Shown here: in pieces, positions 34,718 through 43,178 of the stretch
Layout of the letters: every line of letters begins with the position of its first letter
How positions within the stretch are numbered: the stretch's first letter is position 1
DNA from: Embleya scabrispora
GTDB taxonomy: Bacteria > Actinomycetota > Actinomycetes > Streptomycetales > Streptomycetaceae
Direction of reading: 5' to 3'
Length of the DNA: 64,000 bases
Assembly: GCF_002024165.1 (NCBI RefSeq)
Contig: NZ_MWQN01000003.1
Span: forward strand, 310,001 to 374,000
Position numbers and translations under genes: made by a program
Notes under the pieces: generated by a model
The model's input: only the letters and a program-made list of their open reading frames with translations
Told to the model about the DNA's origin: nothing
Database searches by the model: none

Positions 34718-35764
34718 ATGCGGATCGGCATCATCATGGCCGCACGCCCGGGCCTGGAGTTCCTGGCGGCCCGTGCGGAGGAACTCGGTTTCAGTAGTTT
34801 CTGGGTATACGACACACCGTTGGTCCATGGTGATCCGTTCGTCGGCCTCGCGCTCTGCGCCAAGTCCACCGACCGGATCAGACTCGGCATCGGCGTCACC
34901 TCACCGGCACTGCGGTCCGCGCCCGCCGCGGCGGCGGCGCTCGGCAGTCTCAACGCCCTCGCTCCCGGCCGCATCATCTGCGGCGTCGGCACCGGCAACA
35001 CCGCGCGCCGCACGCTCGGCATGCGGCCGGCGAAGACGGTCGAACTGGCGTCGTTCACGGCAGCCTTGCAGGACCTCACCGCGGGCCGCGAGTCGGACCA
35101 TCACGAGGGAACCCGGTCGAGCAGGGTCCGCTTCCTGCACGTCGACGGTTACGTCGACATGGAGGACCCGGTGGAGTTCGTCGTGGCCGCGTTCGGCCCG
35201 AGAGTCGCCGCCGTCGCCGGCCGCCTGGGTACGGGAATGATCTCCTTCGCGTTGCACGCCCCCGAGGCCTGGTCCGCGCTCGGCCGGGCCCGCCGGGCGG
35301 CGGCACAGGCCGCGGGCAACAGCGAGAAGGCGCATTCGTACCTCGTCTCCTCCCTGTATGTCCTCGCCGACGGCGAGGACCGGTACGGCGATGCCGTCAA
35401 GGACGCGATGGGGCACATCGCGGTGACCGCACTGATCCTCGCGGTGGAGAACCCGGCCTTCCGCGCGGCCCTGTCCCGGGAGGAGGCCGCGGCTGTCGAC
35501 CGCCTGCTGCACCTGCGCGGTACCTCCGCCACCGACCCCAACCGCCACCACACGCTCTACCACAATTATCTCGGCCGACTGTCCCCCGGGGAGCGCGATC
35601 TCGTCGTGCCCTCACTGGTGGACAGGTTCGGTCTGGTCGGCACCAGGGACGAACTCGGAGAGCGGATCGACGCGCTGGAGAAGTCGGGGGTCGACGAACT
35701 CTTGATCCAACCCGTGGTGAACCCCGAGGCGGACATGGCCGAACTCGCGCGGCTCCTGCCCTGA
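34718..35764 (+). CDS. Luciferase-like flavin/F420-dependent oxidoreductase
   Basis: 348 residues, the usual size for the LLM class. RIGIIMAARPGLEFLAARAE, LGFSSFWVYDTPLVHGDPFV and LGIGVTSPALRSAPAAAAAL are the N-terminal strands of the TIM barrel. The ARLNAL-like GSLNALAPGRIICGVGTGNT is the phosphate/flavin-binding loop region. The C-terminal DRFGLVGTRDELGERIDALE is a typical end. It probably uses FMNH2 or reduced F420; the substrate is unknown. It is convergent with the four-gene operon and ends 71 bases from the last operon gene. Confidence 0.88.
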   Translation: MRIGIIMAARPGLEFLAARAEELGFSSFWVYDTPLVHGDPFVGLALCAKSTDRIRLGIGVTSPALRSAPAAAAALGSLNALAPGRIICGVGTGNTARRTLGMRPAKTVELASFTAALQDLTAGRESDHHEGTRSSRVRFLHVDGYVDMEDPVEFVVAAFGPRVAAVAGRLGTGMISFALHAPEAWSALGRARRAAAQAAGNSEKAHSYLVSSLYVLADGEDRYGDAVKDAMGHIAVTALILAVENPAFRAALSREEAAAVDRLLHLRGTSATDPNRHHTLYHNYLGRLSPGERDLVVPSLVDRFGLVGTRDELGERIDALEKSGVDELLIQPVVNPEADMAELARLLP

Positions 35765-35835
35765 CACCGCACAGCCCCGAAACCCGACCGCCCGGCCGAC
35801 ACCCCGCTCGACGGCGGAAACGGCGGCCGATCCCT

Positions 35836-37473
35836 TCAGATCCGCGAGGTGGGTTCCTCGGGCGCCTCCTTGGGTTCGGAGTCCGACAGGTCGACGTCGC
35901 CCGCGACCGTGGACGGCGTGATCGCGCCCTTGCCGAAAGGGACCCAGATGAGCCAGGCGTACCTGTAATCGGGACCGGAATCGCCCCCTTGCATGCCGAA
36001 GTAGACGCTGCACGAACCGCCCTTGCGGATCGGCAGCACCGCCACGTTGGCGGCCGTGCGGCCGTCGCTGCGCATCGCGGAGGCGGTGATGTTGGTCCCG
36101 TTCCCGGAGAGTTTGACGATCGAGTTGCGGGAGTTGCCGGTGGTGTGGACCTCGCCGATCGCCAGACCCGCGGTCGGGGCGGTGAACGTCAAAGTCCTGC
36201 CGTAGCTCAGTTGGAAGACCTGCGCCGGACCGACGATGTCCATGATGGAACCGGTCGCGGCGAACGGTCCGGTGACCGTCAGACCGTCGGCGCCCGCGAT
36301 GATCTTCGGCGCGGACAACTGCTTGCCCGCGGCCACCGTCACGTTGCCGTTCAGCAGGCTGGTGCCGGACACCGTGAGGTTGTCGGCGATCGTGACGTTG
36401 TTCCCCGGCAGCACGCTCGTGTGGCTGTTGATCTTCAGGGACAGGCCGTACGGTCCGCGCAGGTCCCTGATCCGGACGGTCGTACCGTCCTCGGTGACGG
36501 AGACATCGCCCTTGGCCGTGGTGGGGCCCGCCACCACCAACGGCCCCTTGACGGTGGTCGTCCGGTCCGCCGACGACAGGTTGAGATGGCCGCCGACGTC
36601 GATCGTCGGATACTGCCCCAACCCCATCATGGTGCGCGCGTACAAGGTCTTGGCCTGGTCCACCGTGACGTCGCCCTTGGCGGTGGTCGTGCCGTGGACC
36701 ACGAGGTTTCCCACCTCCAGGTCCGGCTTGATGACCGTCACCTGGCAGGTCAGGATCCGCACCACCTGGTCCGGCGTCTCGCCCACGGTGCCGCGCAGGT
36801 AGAACGTCGTGTCGGACTTGACGTTCGTGATCTTCCGGGTGGACTCGTTGCCGACGTTCAGACATGTGCCGCCGTAGAGCAGTTCGTACGCCGCGTTCGC
36901 CGAGCGCTCCCAGGTCAGCGTGACGTCGCCACCGTTGTTGATCACCAACGGGTCGCAGATGAGGTTCCGCATGTAGAAGCCGGGCGGGAACTTGCCCACG
37001 CTGAAGACCAGTTGTCGATTCTGGAAGGCGCTGCTCCCGGTGCGCGAGCGCTCGGTCACGGTCACCGGGGAGCTGCCGACCTTCCGGCTCACCGGAAGCT
37101 CCGAGATCTGGATGGTGATCCCCTGGTCCGGACCGATCGTCTCGTACGCCGCCGTCGGCGTGAAGACGAACTCCTTGGTGGAGGTGTTCAGTGCCACCGT
37201 CCACCCGGACAGGCTGATGGTCGCCACGGCCTTGCTCAGTTCGAGGGCGAAGTCGGGGGCGGCCGTACCGGCCGGGATCTTCACCTTGATGGACTCGACG
37301 TCGGCCGCCGTACCGCTGCGCCGCGCCGCCACGAGGATCAGCTCGCAGGTCTCCGGCGGGGTCTCCGGATTCTCCGGTGACGCCTCCACCGGGTCCGGAT
37401 TCGTCGTCAGGTCGTACGACAGCAGCGGTTCGTCCGCGGACACCACGGTGAAGCTCTGGGCGACCAGACTCAT
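35836..37473 (-). CDS. Operon protein D: repetitive beta-rich (solenoid-like) protein
   Basis: 545 residues from the ATG at 37473 (AAGGGAG upstream; 6 bases after the preceding stop). The N-terminal ~150 residues resemble an Ig-like/cargo domain (VKIPAGTAAPDFALELSKAV). Around 150-245 is a second beta domain with paired Cys (NLICDP, GGTCLNVG, LTCQVTV). From ~250 to 430 there are imperfect repeats of the type GNLVVHGTTTAKGDVTV, GPLVVAGPTTAKGDVSV, DNLTVSGTSLLNGNVTVAAG, suggesting a beta-helix or fibre stalk. The C-terminal ~110 residues (RKGGSCSVYFGMQGGDSG) form a compact cap with an acidic tail. There is no signal peptide or catalytic motif. The function is unknown. Confidence 0.8.
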   Translation of the reverse strand: MSLVAQSFTVVSADEPLLSYDLTTNPDPVEASPENPETPPETCELILVAARRSGTAADVESIKVKIPAGTAAPDFALELSKAVATISLSGWTVALNTSTKEFVFTPTAAYETIGPDQGITIQISELPVSRKVGSSPVTVTERSRTGSSAFQNRQLVFSVGKFPPGFYMRNLICDPLVINNGGDVTLTWERSANAAYELLYGGTCLNVGNESTRKITNVKSDTTFYLRGTVGETPDQVVRILTCQVTVIKPDLEVGNLVVHGTTTAKGDVTVDQAKTLYARTMMGLGQYPTIDVGGHLNLSSADRTTTVKGPLVVAGPTTAKGDVSVTEDGTTVRIRDLRGPYGLSLKINSHTSVLPGNNVTIADNLTVSGTSLLNGNVTVAAGKQLSAPKIIAGADGLTVTGPFAATGSIMDIVGPAQVFQLSYGRTLTFTAPTAGLAIGEVHTTGNSRNSIVKLSGNGTNITASAMRSDGRTAANVAVLPIRKGGSCSVYFGMQGGDSGPDYRYAWLIWVPFGKGAITPSTVAGDVDLSDSEPKEAPEEPTSRI

Positions 37474-37479
37474 CGCGTA

Positions 37480-40400
37480 TCAACTCCCTTCGGTGGAGCG
37501 GCTGTGCGCCGCCGCGTTGTCAAGGGTCAGGAACCCGGATCTGATCTCCGGTTCCACCGGCGGCAGGTCGCTCGTGTCCTGCGGCTGAATCGCGAGCTTC
37601 TCCCACGTGCCGCCGCGGTTCTCGCTCCAGGACCACTCGCCGAGCACTGTCGCGGGGACGGGCATCAGGACGGTTTCCTGCGGCTCGCGGGACGGGCCGT
37701 ACAGGTCCACGCTCCCGGCGAGGAGGTCTCCGGTGCGGAAGTTCACCGACATGCGGGCCAGCGCCGCGTCCGTGAACTCCTGCGGGACGACGACCTTCTT
37801 CGTCGCGAGGAGGTCCGTGGTGGCATGGGCCGCGCCGCGCGGGTCGACGAGCAGGGTCAGCACCGCCGTGTTCCGGTCGCCGAAGTTCAGCCACAGTTTC
37901 GGTACATCACCGATGGGGCGCAGGTAGTCGCCGCCGCCGGCCGCCGGGTCGACGATCGTGTCGAAGCGCTCGTAGTCGCCGTCGGTGACGTAGCCGACGA
38001 CGCCGTCCTCGGTCTCGTCCGCCTCGCCCATGCGCACCACCCAGGGGTAGGAGGGCAGTTCGCGTTCGGTGTCCTCGAACAACATCCTCCAGCTCACGTC
38101 GGAGGCGAGCGGGCCGTGCGTCTCCATCTCCAGCCGGGTCCGGATCAGGGCCAGTGGGCGACCCAGCAGGAAGCCGAGACCGGGGTCGGCGGGGCCGGCC
38201 GGGTCGATGGTTTGCAGGGCCTTGTCCACCGTGGCCCGGAAGGCGTCGAACACCTCGGGACCCCTGGTCTTGACGGGCTTCAGGAAGTCGTGGGCATGTA
38301 CCGAGATCCCCCGCAACTGCTCGAAGTCGGTGACCTCCGATCCGGGCAGCACGGACCACGAAACCTCCCTGACCGACTGGGCGTTGCGGGTCACCCGCAG
38401 TTCCCCGAGCGCCGAACCCGTCGCTTCGTACACGACCAGCGACCTGTCCAGCCGGTTGTGCACCAGCCACGCGCACACCGGGTTGCTCCCGGGGGCCGCC
38501 TCGACGTCCTCGTCCCCGATCGCGGACAGGAAGTCGAAGCGCAGCCGGGCCGGTTGGAGCAGCCGCGGGCCCAGTTCGATGAGCCGGTCGGCGTCCTGGT
38601 CCTGGGCGAAGTGCGCGGGTTGCATCGTGCGGACGATCTCCGGCCGGAAGTGCAGCGAGTCGCCGATCAGGTCGACGGCCCGGCCGAACCGGTCCACGAC
38701 CGACAGGTCGAGGAACGCCATCTGTCCGGCCCGAAGCTCCTGGAACCGCGAAGGGGGCCACTCCCCCCAGTCGTCGGTGGGCGCGCCGCCGGGGTCGGGC
38801 GGCGCGAAGTCCCCGTCACCCAGCAGGTCGGCGATGTCCGGAGGCGGCTGCGTGGCGCCGGAGGGCTGTCGTTGCGCGATTGCCGCGCCGAACCCGTCGA
38901 GGACCTGCGACAGTACGTCGGTCTCCTTGGCGTCGGACCGCAGTCTGCGCAGGGTTTCGGCCGGGATGAGGCCGTCGCGTCGACGGGCGTGGACGTCGAG
39001 TTCGCCTTCCATGACGTGCCCGGCGGTGGGGGCGAGCAACTGCCGGCCGGAGGCGATGACGGTGCGAATCTCCTGCGGGCGTCGTTCCTCGGGCCAACCC
39101 TTCCAGCGGTAGCGGGAGCGCTCGATGAACTCCCAGTGATCGCCGTCCTCGTCGTGGAAGGGCAGCGGGAAGTATTCCGCCTTCCACATGAGGAACAGGG
39201 GCTGCCACGGCATTTCCCACGCACTCGTACCGTAAATGGGCATCATGCCGGTGACGTTGGTGTAGTTGCCGGTCTTCAGCGCCTTGCCGAGGATGAAGAA
39301 CTCGGTGGCCAGGGCCGGGAAGCAGGGCGGAAGGTCGGTCAGCGTGAGCTTCGCGACCAGCGGGGCCACCTGACTGCCCGTCACTCCGGAGGCCGCGGTC
39401 ACCAGTCGGTCCGGCGTGCGGCACGGCAGGGACTCCTCGCGGACCAGCGGGGCGTGCAGGTTCGCTCCTTCGAGGGCGAGGACCGGGTCGGCGCTGTACT
39501 CGAAGTCCTGGCGGGGCGCGCGGATCAGGGTGCGGGCCGAACGGGCGCCGTATCGCGGGTACTTCCGTTCGATGTCGGCGGCGAGTTGGTCGACGGTCCG
39601 ACCGGTCGGCAGCAGGGCGTCGAGGGTGCTCGTTCCGGAGAGCCGTTCGACCTCCGCCTTGGCCTGTGCCAGTGCGTCGTCGATGCCTTCGTGGAAGACG
39701 GGCGGTTGGTCCTCGCGTCGGGTGAGCCACCACAGCTGGTAGAGGCGTTCCCGGGCGGCGCGCAGGTCGCGTTCGCGGGCGTCCGCCTGAGCCTGGAGTT
39801 CGTTGAGTTGCCGGAGCAGGGCGCTCTCGTCCTCGTCCCGGGGGCGGAAGGTCCGGCCGGCGGGTGCGGAGGGGTCATCGGGTTCGATCGCGCCGCGGGC
39901 ACCGATGAACCAGTGGTAGCCGCCGGGAACCGGGCCGAAGCCGATGTCGTGGGCGCGGCGGTCGGTGAGGATGTCCGCTTCGGGGAGGTCCCGCTCGGCC
40001 AGTGCCTCGGTACCGCCGAGCAGGAACGCCCGGAAGAGTTGGGCCTCTTCGGCGGAGAGCACACCTTCGGCGGACGCTCCCGTCTCGCCCACGGCCTCCA
40101 TCACGCTGTTGGCGACGGTGGGGGTGACCTCGGTGCGGTGCGGGCATTTCGACGGAGGCACCCCTCCGTCGATGTTCCAGTCGAGGCCCAGGACGGTGCC
40201 GGAGTAGACGGATGTGCGGATACCGCCGCCGGATCCGGGCGGCGCCGTCCAGCGGAGGCGGTCGAGCAGAGCCGGGAGCTCGTCCGGCGCGGCGAGGATG
40301 TCGCTGTCGGGCTGGGCGTACCAACCGGCGACGAAGTAGCCGAGCCGTTCGGTGGGTTCGACGCCGTCCAGCGTGTCGTGCATCGAGAACACGTTCTTGT

Positions 40401-40938
40401 TGTACGGCTGGAAGACGGAGAAGGTCGGCAGACCGGGACCGACCGCCGTAAGGAACGGGTCGTGCCGGTCGACGGGTTCCTTCCAGGCGCCGGTCAGGTC
40501 GTGGCACTTGCCGATGAGGGTGGCTTCGGGATGGGCGGTGTCCGGATTCTGGAAGGACACCGTGCCCTTCATGGGGTCGAGGTAGTCGCTCTCGACGATC
40601 CACGCCCTGACCTCGGCCGTGCCGTCCTCGTGCCGCACCACCAGCCAGCGGTTGGGGACGAGGGGGAAGTCGCCCACACCTTCGTCCTCGTCGTGCCTGC
40701 CGCGGGTGAGGGCGGCGGGAAGTTCCCACTGGAGGTAGACGCCGAGCTTGTCCTCTTTTCCGGGCCAGGCCTCCAGGCCCATGAAGGGGGCGGGTTCGGG
40801 CGGGCTGCCCTGGGCGACGCCCCGGAAGTTCGTGGTCCAGCGCTGGAAGACGTGATCGTCGCCGGTGTCGCGGGTCTGCCGGTTGACGGCGAGTGCCGCC
40901 ACCTCGACGGGAACGACCAGGATGCTGTCCGCGGACAT
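37480..40938 (-). CDS. Operon protein C: very large protein of unknown function
   Basis: 1,152 residues from the ATG at 40938 with a strong GAAAGGAGG; the upstream stop is 13 bases away. The N-terminus (ILVVPVEVAALAVNRQTRDT) is hydrophobic but is not a signal. Distinctive sequence includes VYLQWELPAALTRGRHDEDE, PLVPNRWLVVRHEDGTAEVR, FQPYNKNVFSMHDTL and YFVAGWYAQPDSDILA. Residues ~365-405 (LLRQLNELQAQADARERDLR) form a probable coiled coil. It is rich in Trp and Pro and mostly beta-like afterwards. There are no nucleotide-binding, protease or glycosidase motifs and no membrane helices. Its size and operon context suggest a structural component of a large assembly; this is inference. Confidence 0.8.
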   Translation of the reverse strand: MSADSILVVPVEVAALAVNRQTRDTGDDHVFQRWTTNFRGVAQGSPPEPAPFMGLEAWPGKEDKLGVYLQWELPAALTRGRHDEDEGVGDFPLVPNRWLVVRHEDGTAEVRAWIVESDYLDPMKGTVSFQNPDTAHPEATLIGKCHDLTGAWKEPVDRHDPFLTAVGPGLPTFSVFQPYNKNVFSMHDTLDGVEPTERLGYFVAGWYAQPDSDILAAPDELPALLDRLRWTAPPGSGGGIRTSVYSGTVLGLDWNIDGGVPPSKCPHRTEVTPTVANSVMEAVGETGASAEGVLSAEEAQLFRAFLLGGTEALAERDLPEADILTDRRAHDIGFGPVPGGYHWFIGARGAIEPDDPSAPAGRTFRPRDEDESALLRQLNELQAQADARERDLRAARERLYQLWWLTRREDQPPVFHEGIDDALAQAKAEVERLSGTSTLDALLPTGRTVDQLAADIERKYPRYGARSARTLIRAPRQDFEYSADPVLALEGANLHAPLVREESLPCRTPDRLVTAASGVTGSQVAPLVAKLTLTDLPPCFPALATEFFILGKALKTGNYTNVTGMMPIYGTSAWEMPWQPLFLMWKAEYFPLPFHDEDGDHWEFIERSRYRWKGWPEERRPQEIRTVIASGRQLLAPTAGHVMEGELDVHARRRDGLIPAETLRRLRSDAKETDVLSQVLDGFGAAIAQRQPSGATQPPPDIADLLGDGDFAPPDPGGAPTDDWGEWPPSRFQELRAGQMAFLDLSVVDRFGRAVDLIGDSLHFRPEIVRTMQPAHFAQDQDADRLIELGPRLLQPARLRFDFLSAIGDEDVEAAPGSNPVCAWLVHNRLDRSLVVYEATGSALGELRVTRNAQSVREVSWSVLPGSEVTDFEQLRGISVHAHDFLKPVKTRGPEVFDAFRATVDKALQTIDPAGPADPGLGFLLGRPLALIRTRLEMETHGPLASDVSWRMLFEDTERELPSYPWVVRMGEADETEDGVVGYVTDGDYERFDTIVDPAAGGGDYLRPIGDVPKLWLNFGDRNTAVLTLLVDPRGAAHATTDLLATKKVVVPQEFTDAALARMSVNFRTGDLLAGSVDLYGPSREPQETVLMPVPATVLGEWSWSENRGGTWEKLAIQPQDTSDLPPVEPEIRSGFLTLDNAAAHSRSTEGS

Positions 40939-40951
40939 GCCGGGCCTCCTT

Positions 40952-43156
40952 TCAGGGGCGGATGAAGGACTGGACCTGCGGCGCCTGGATCATCTGCAGG
41001 GCGAACCGGGCCGAGGACAGCCGGACACCGCCGTGCGCGGCCTCGAGGCCGTCCAGCAGGGCCGTGCCGGGGCCGCAGATGTTGAGCACTCCCGTGTCCC
41101 GGTCGCGGAGGTACGCGCCGAAGTCACGGTCCGCCGGGAACTCGCCCTTCCCATGGCCGATCTCGTCGCCCTCGATCTCGCGGAGTTCGATGGTGCCGAG
41201 GTTGCCGATGCCGAAGCAGATGCCGCGCGGTGGTTCGGCGATCTCGAACCGGTCGATCACCACGGGGAAGAGCACGAGTCGAACGTCCGTGCCGTAGACG
41301 GCGGTGCGCAGCGGCTCGACCTCGACTCCGTTGCGCAGCCCGGTGTGGATGGTGGTGGGCCAGCCGGGGATCAGCGACGAGCGAATGAGTACGCCGCACG
41401 CCGGGATCGGTCCGCCTTCCAGGGCGAGGCTGTTGAGGTCGGCGTCGAGGGCGTGGCCGACACCGATGCTCAGGGCCCCGTCGACGGCGGCGCGGATCCA
41501 CTGCGGGTCGACGTGGAAGAAGCGGATGCTCTCCTGGGGCAACATGCGGCTGTCCGGGACGAGGTTGTCGAAGGTCGTCGTCTCCAGCAGGCGCAGCCGG
41601 TCGAGCCGGCCGCGTACGCCGACGAACTCGTCACCGGCCGCTTCGCGGAGGACGGACCGTACGCCGGCATCGGCCAGGAGCGACCCGGCGTCCTCGGTGG
41701 TGCGCGCGGCCCGCGTCGTGGTGCGCCGGCGGCCGGCACGCAGCGCGGCGGGGGCTTCGCGCACGGCCCGGCCGAGCCGGGCGCCGCCGTCGTCCCGGAG
41801 CATGCGGTCGAAGGACTCGATCGCTAGGGGTGCGGTGAGGTGGCGGGCCGAGACGGCGCGCCCGACCGGATCCGGGTGGGCGGCGAGGCGGCGTACGGCG
41901 AACCGGGCGGCCCTGCGGAACTCCAGGAGCGCCTTCCGGTAGTCGGCGTCGGCGAGGGCGAGCGTGCGTCCCGCGGTGAACGCGGCGGCGTACGAGGTGT
42001 CGAAGACGCCGTACTTCTCCAGGTAGACGAGTGCTTCCCCGGAGGAGTCGAGGCGTACGCGGCCTTCGCCGGGGTCGGGCAGCGGCTGGGGCTTCAGCGC
42101 GGTGAAGGGCCCACGGTGGAAGGCGATCGTGCGTTCCCCGGTGGGCAGGCGCTGCGGAAGGGTGGTCGCGCCGCCGGCGATGCGGTCGAGCGCTTCGCGT
42201 TGATGTTCCGTCACGTTGCCCGGTTCGGTGACCGGGACGCGCAGGCGCAGGTCCTGACGTGGCGTCAGTCCATCGGTGGTGGCGAGGCCTTGGACCACGT
42301 CGCCGAAGCCGGTGCCGTCGTCGGGTCGGGTCTCGAAGGTCCAGGAGGTGAGGGAGACCAGCCGAACACCTTCCTCGGGAGCGCGTTCGGTGAGGGCGTG
42401 GTCGTGGCCTTCGAGGCTGACGAGGTGACAGACGTGCAGGCCGCCTCGCTGGTCGGGGAATCGGTTGGCGACGACGACGGCGTTGAGCTGGTCGATGTCG
42501 GGTTCGGGGTTGCTGCGGGCGCGGACGGCGTCGGGCTTTCCGCCCTCCCGGACGTGGGCGAGGTAGGCCATTTCGGCCGGGAGCGGCTTGACCCGGTCGA
42601 AGACAACGGCGGGGACGTGGATGCTGACGCAGGTCTCGTCGTACTCGTCGGGGCGCAGGCTGTCGGGGTCGAGTTGCGGCGGGCGGCCGGGGCCGTGTTC
42701 GCCGGTGAGCAGTCTGCGTACGGTGTCGACGGTGACGGCGCCGACCGCCTCGGGGTCTTCGTCCAGTTCGCCGGGGCGGAAGACGAACAGGGCCATCCAG
42801 GGGATGCCGTCGTCGTATTCGTCGATGTCGCCCAGCGGCCGGGACCAGGGGAGTTCGGGGATGTCGAGGTTGATGTGCGGCAGCACCTCGCTGTAGGTGC
42901 CGACCGCGTCGGGCACGGGGTATCGGGCGTTGACGGCGGTGGGGGCGATGGAGAAGCGGGGCTGGATGACGTCGAAGGGCTGGGGTTTGCCGTCGAGCGG
43001 CCGGTCGGCGCCGTCGGTGGCGCGGAGCAGTTGCCTGGTGTGGATCTCGTAGCGGCCCGCGTGGAGCGACGGGATCCGGTGGTCGAAGAAGCGGGTGCGG
43101 TGAGCGGTGGCCGGGGGCGTCTGGTCCCGGGCCCCGGTCTCGGGTGCGGTGGTCAC
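40952..43156 (-). CDS. Operon protein B: large protein of unknown function
   Basis: 734 residues from GTG 43156, chosen because AGGAGG stands 6 bases upstream and the first gene ends 22 bases before; upstream codons are Ser/Pro-rich. Notable sequence: FFDHRIPSLHAGRYEIHTRQ, PFDVIQPRFSIAPTAVNARY, SEVLPHINLDIPELPWSRPL, IPWMALFVFRPGEL, LHVCHLVSLEGHDHAL and VRLVSLTSWTFE. The middle (~420-530) is Arg/Ala-rich and helical; the last ~200 residues are beta-like (FHVDPQWIRAAVDGALSIGV, GICFGIGNLGTIELREIEG). There is no signal, membrane helix or known catalytic motif. Cytoplasmic as translated; probably a structural partner of the neighbouring proteins. Confidence 0.8.
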   Translation of the reverse strand: MTTAPETGARDQTPPATAHRTRFFDHRIPSLHAGRYEIHTRQLLRATDGADRPLDGKPQPFDVIQPRFSIAPTAVNARYPVPDAVGTYSEVLPHINLDIPELPWSRPLGDIDEYDDGIPWMALFVFRPGELDEDPEAVGAVTVDTVRRLLTGEHGPGRPPQLDPDSLRPDEYDETCVSIHVPAVVFDRVKPLPAEMAYLAHVREGGKPDAVRARSNPEPDIDQLNAVVVANRFPDQRGGLHVCHLVSLEGHDHALTERAPEEGVRLVSLTSWTFETRPDDGTGFGDVVQGLATTDGLTPRQDLRLRVPVTEPGNVTEHQREALDRIAGGATTLPQRLPTGERTIAFHRGPFTALKPQPLPDPGEGRVRLDSSGEALVYLEKYGVFDTSYAAAFTAGRTLALADADYRKALLEFRRAARFAVRRLAAHPDPVGRAVSARHLTAPLAIESFDRMLRDDGGARLGRAVREAPAALRAGRRRTTTRAARTTEDAGSLLADAGVRSVLREAAGDEFVGVRGRLDRLRLLETTTFDNLVPDSRMLPQESIRFFHVDPQWIRAAVDGALSIGVGHALDADLNSLALEGGPIPACGVLIRSSLIPGWPTTIHTGLRNGVEVEPLRTAVYGTDVRLVLFPVVIDRFEIAEPPRGICFGIGNLGTIELREIEGDEIGHGKGEFPADRDFGAYLRDRDTGVLNICGPGTALLDGLEAAHGGVRLSSARFALQMIQAPQVQSFIRP

Positions 43157-43178
43157 GGTGGTCCTCCTGACGGGCGGC

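Noticed and set aside
37504-40965. 1,153-codon plus-strand open frame opposite operon protein C
   Set aside because: It is antisense to protein C, rich in Gly/Arg/Val/Glu as expected from the mirror of high-GC codon bias, with no ribosome site or family motifs.
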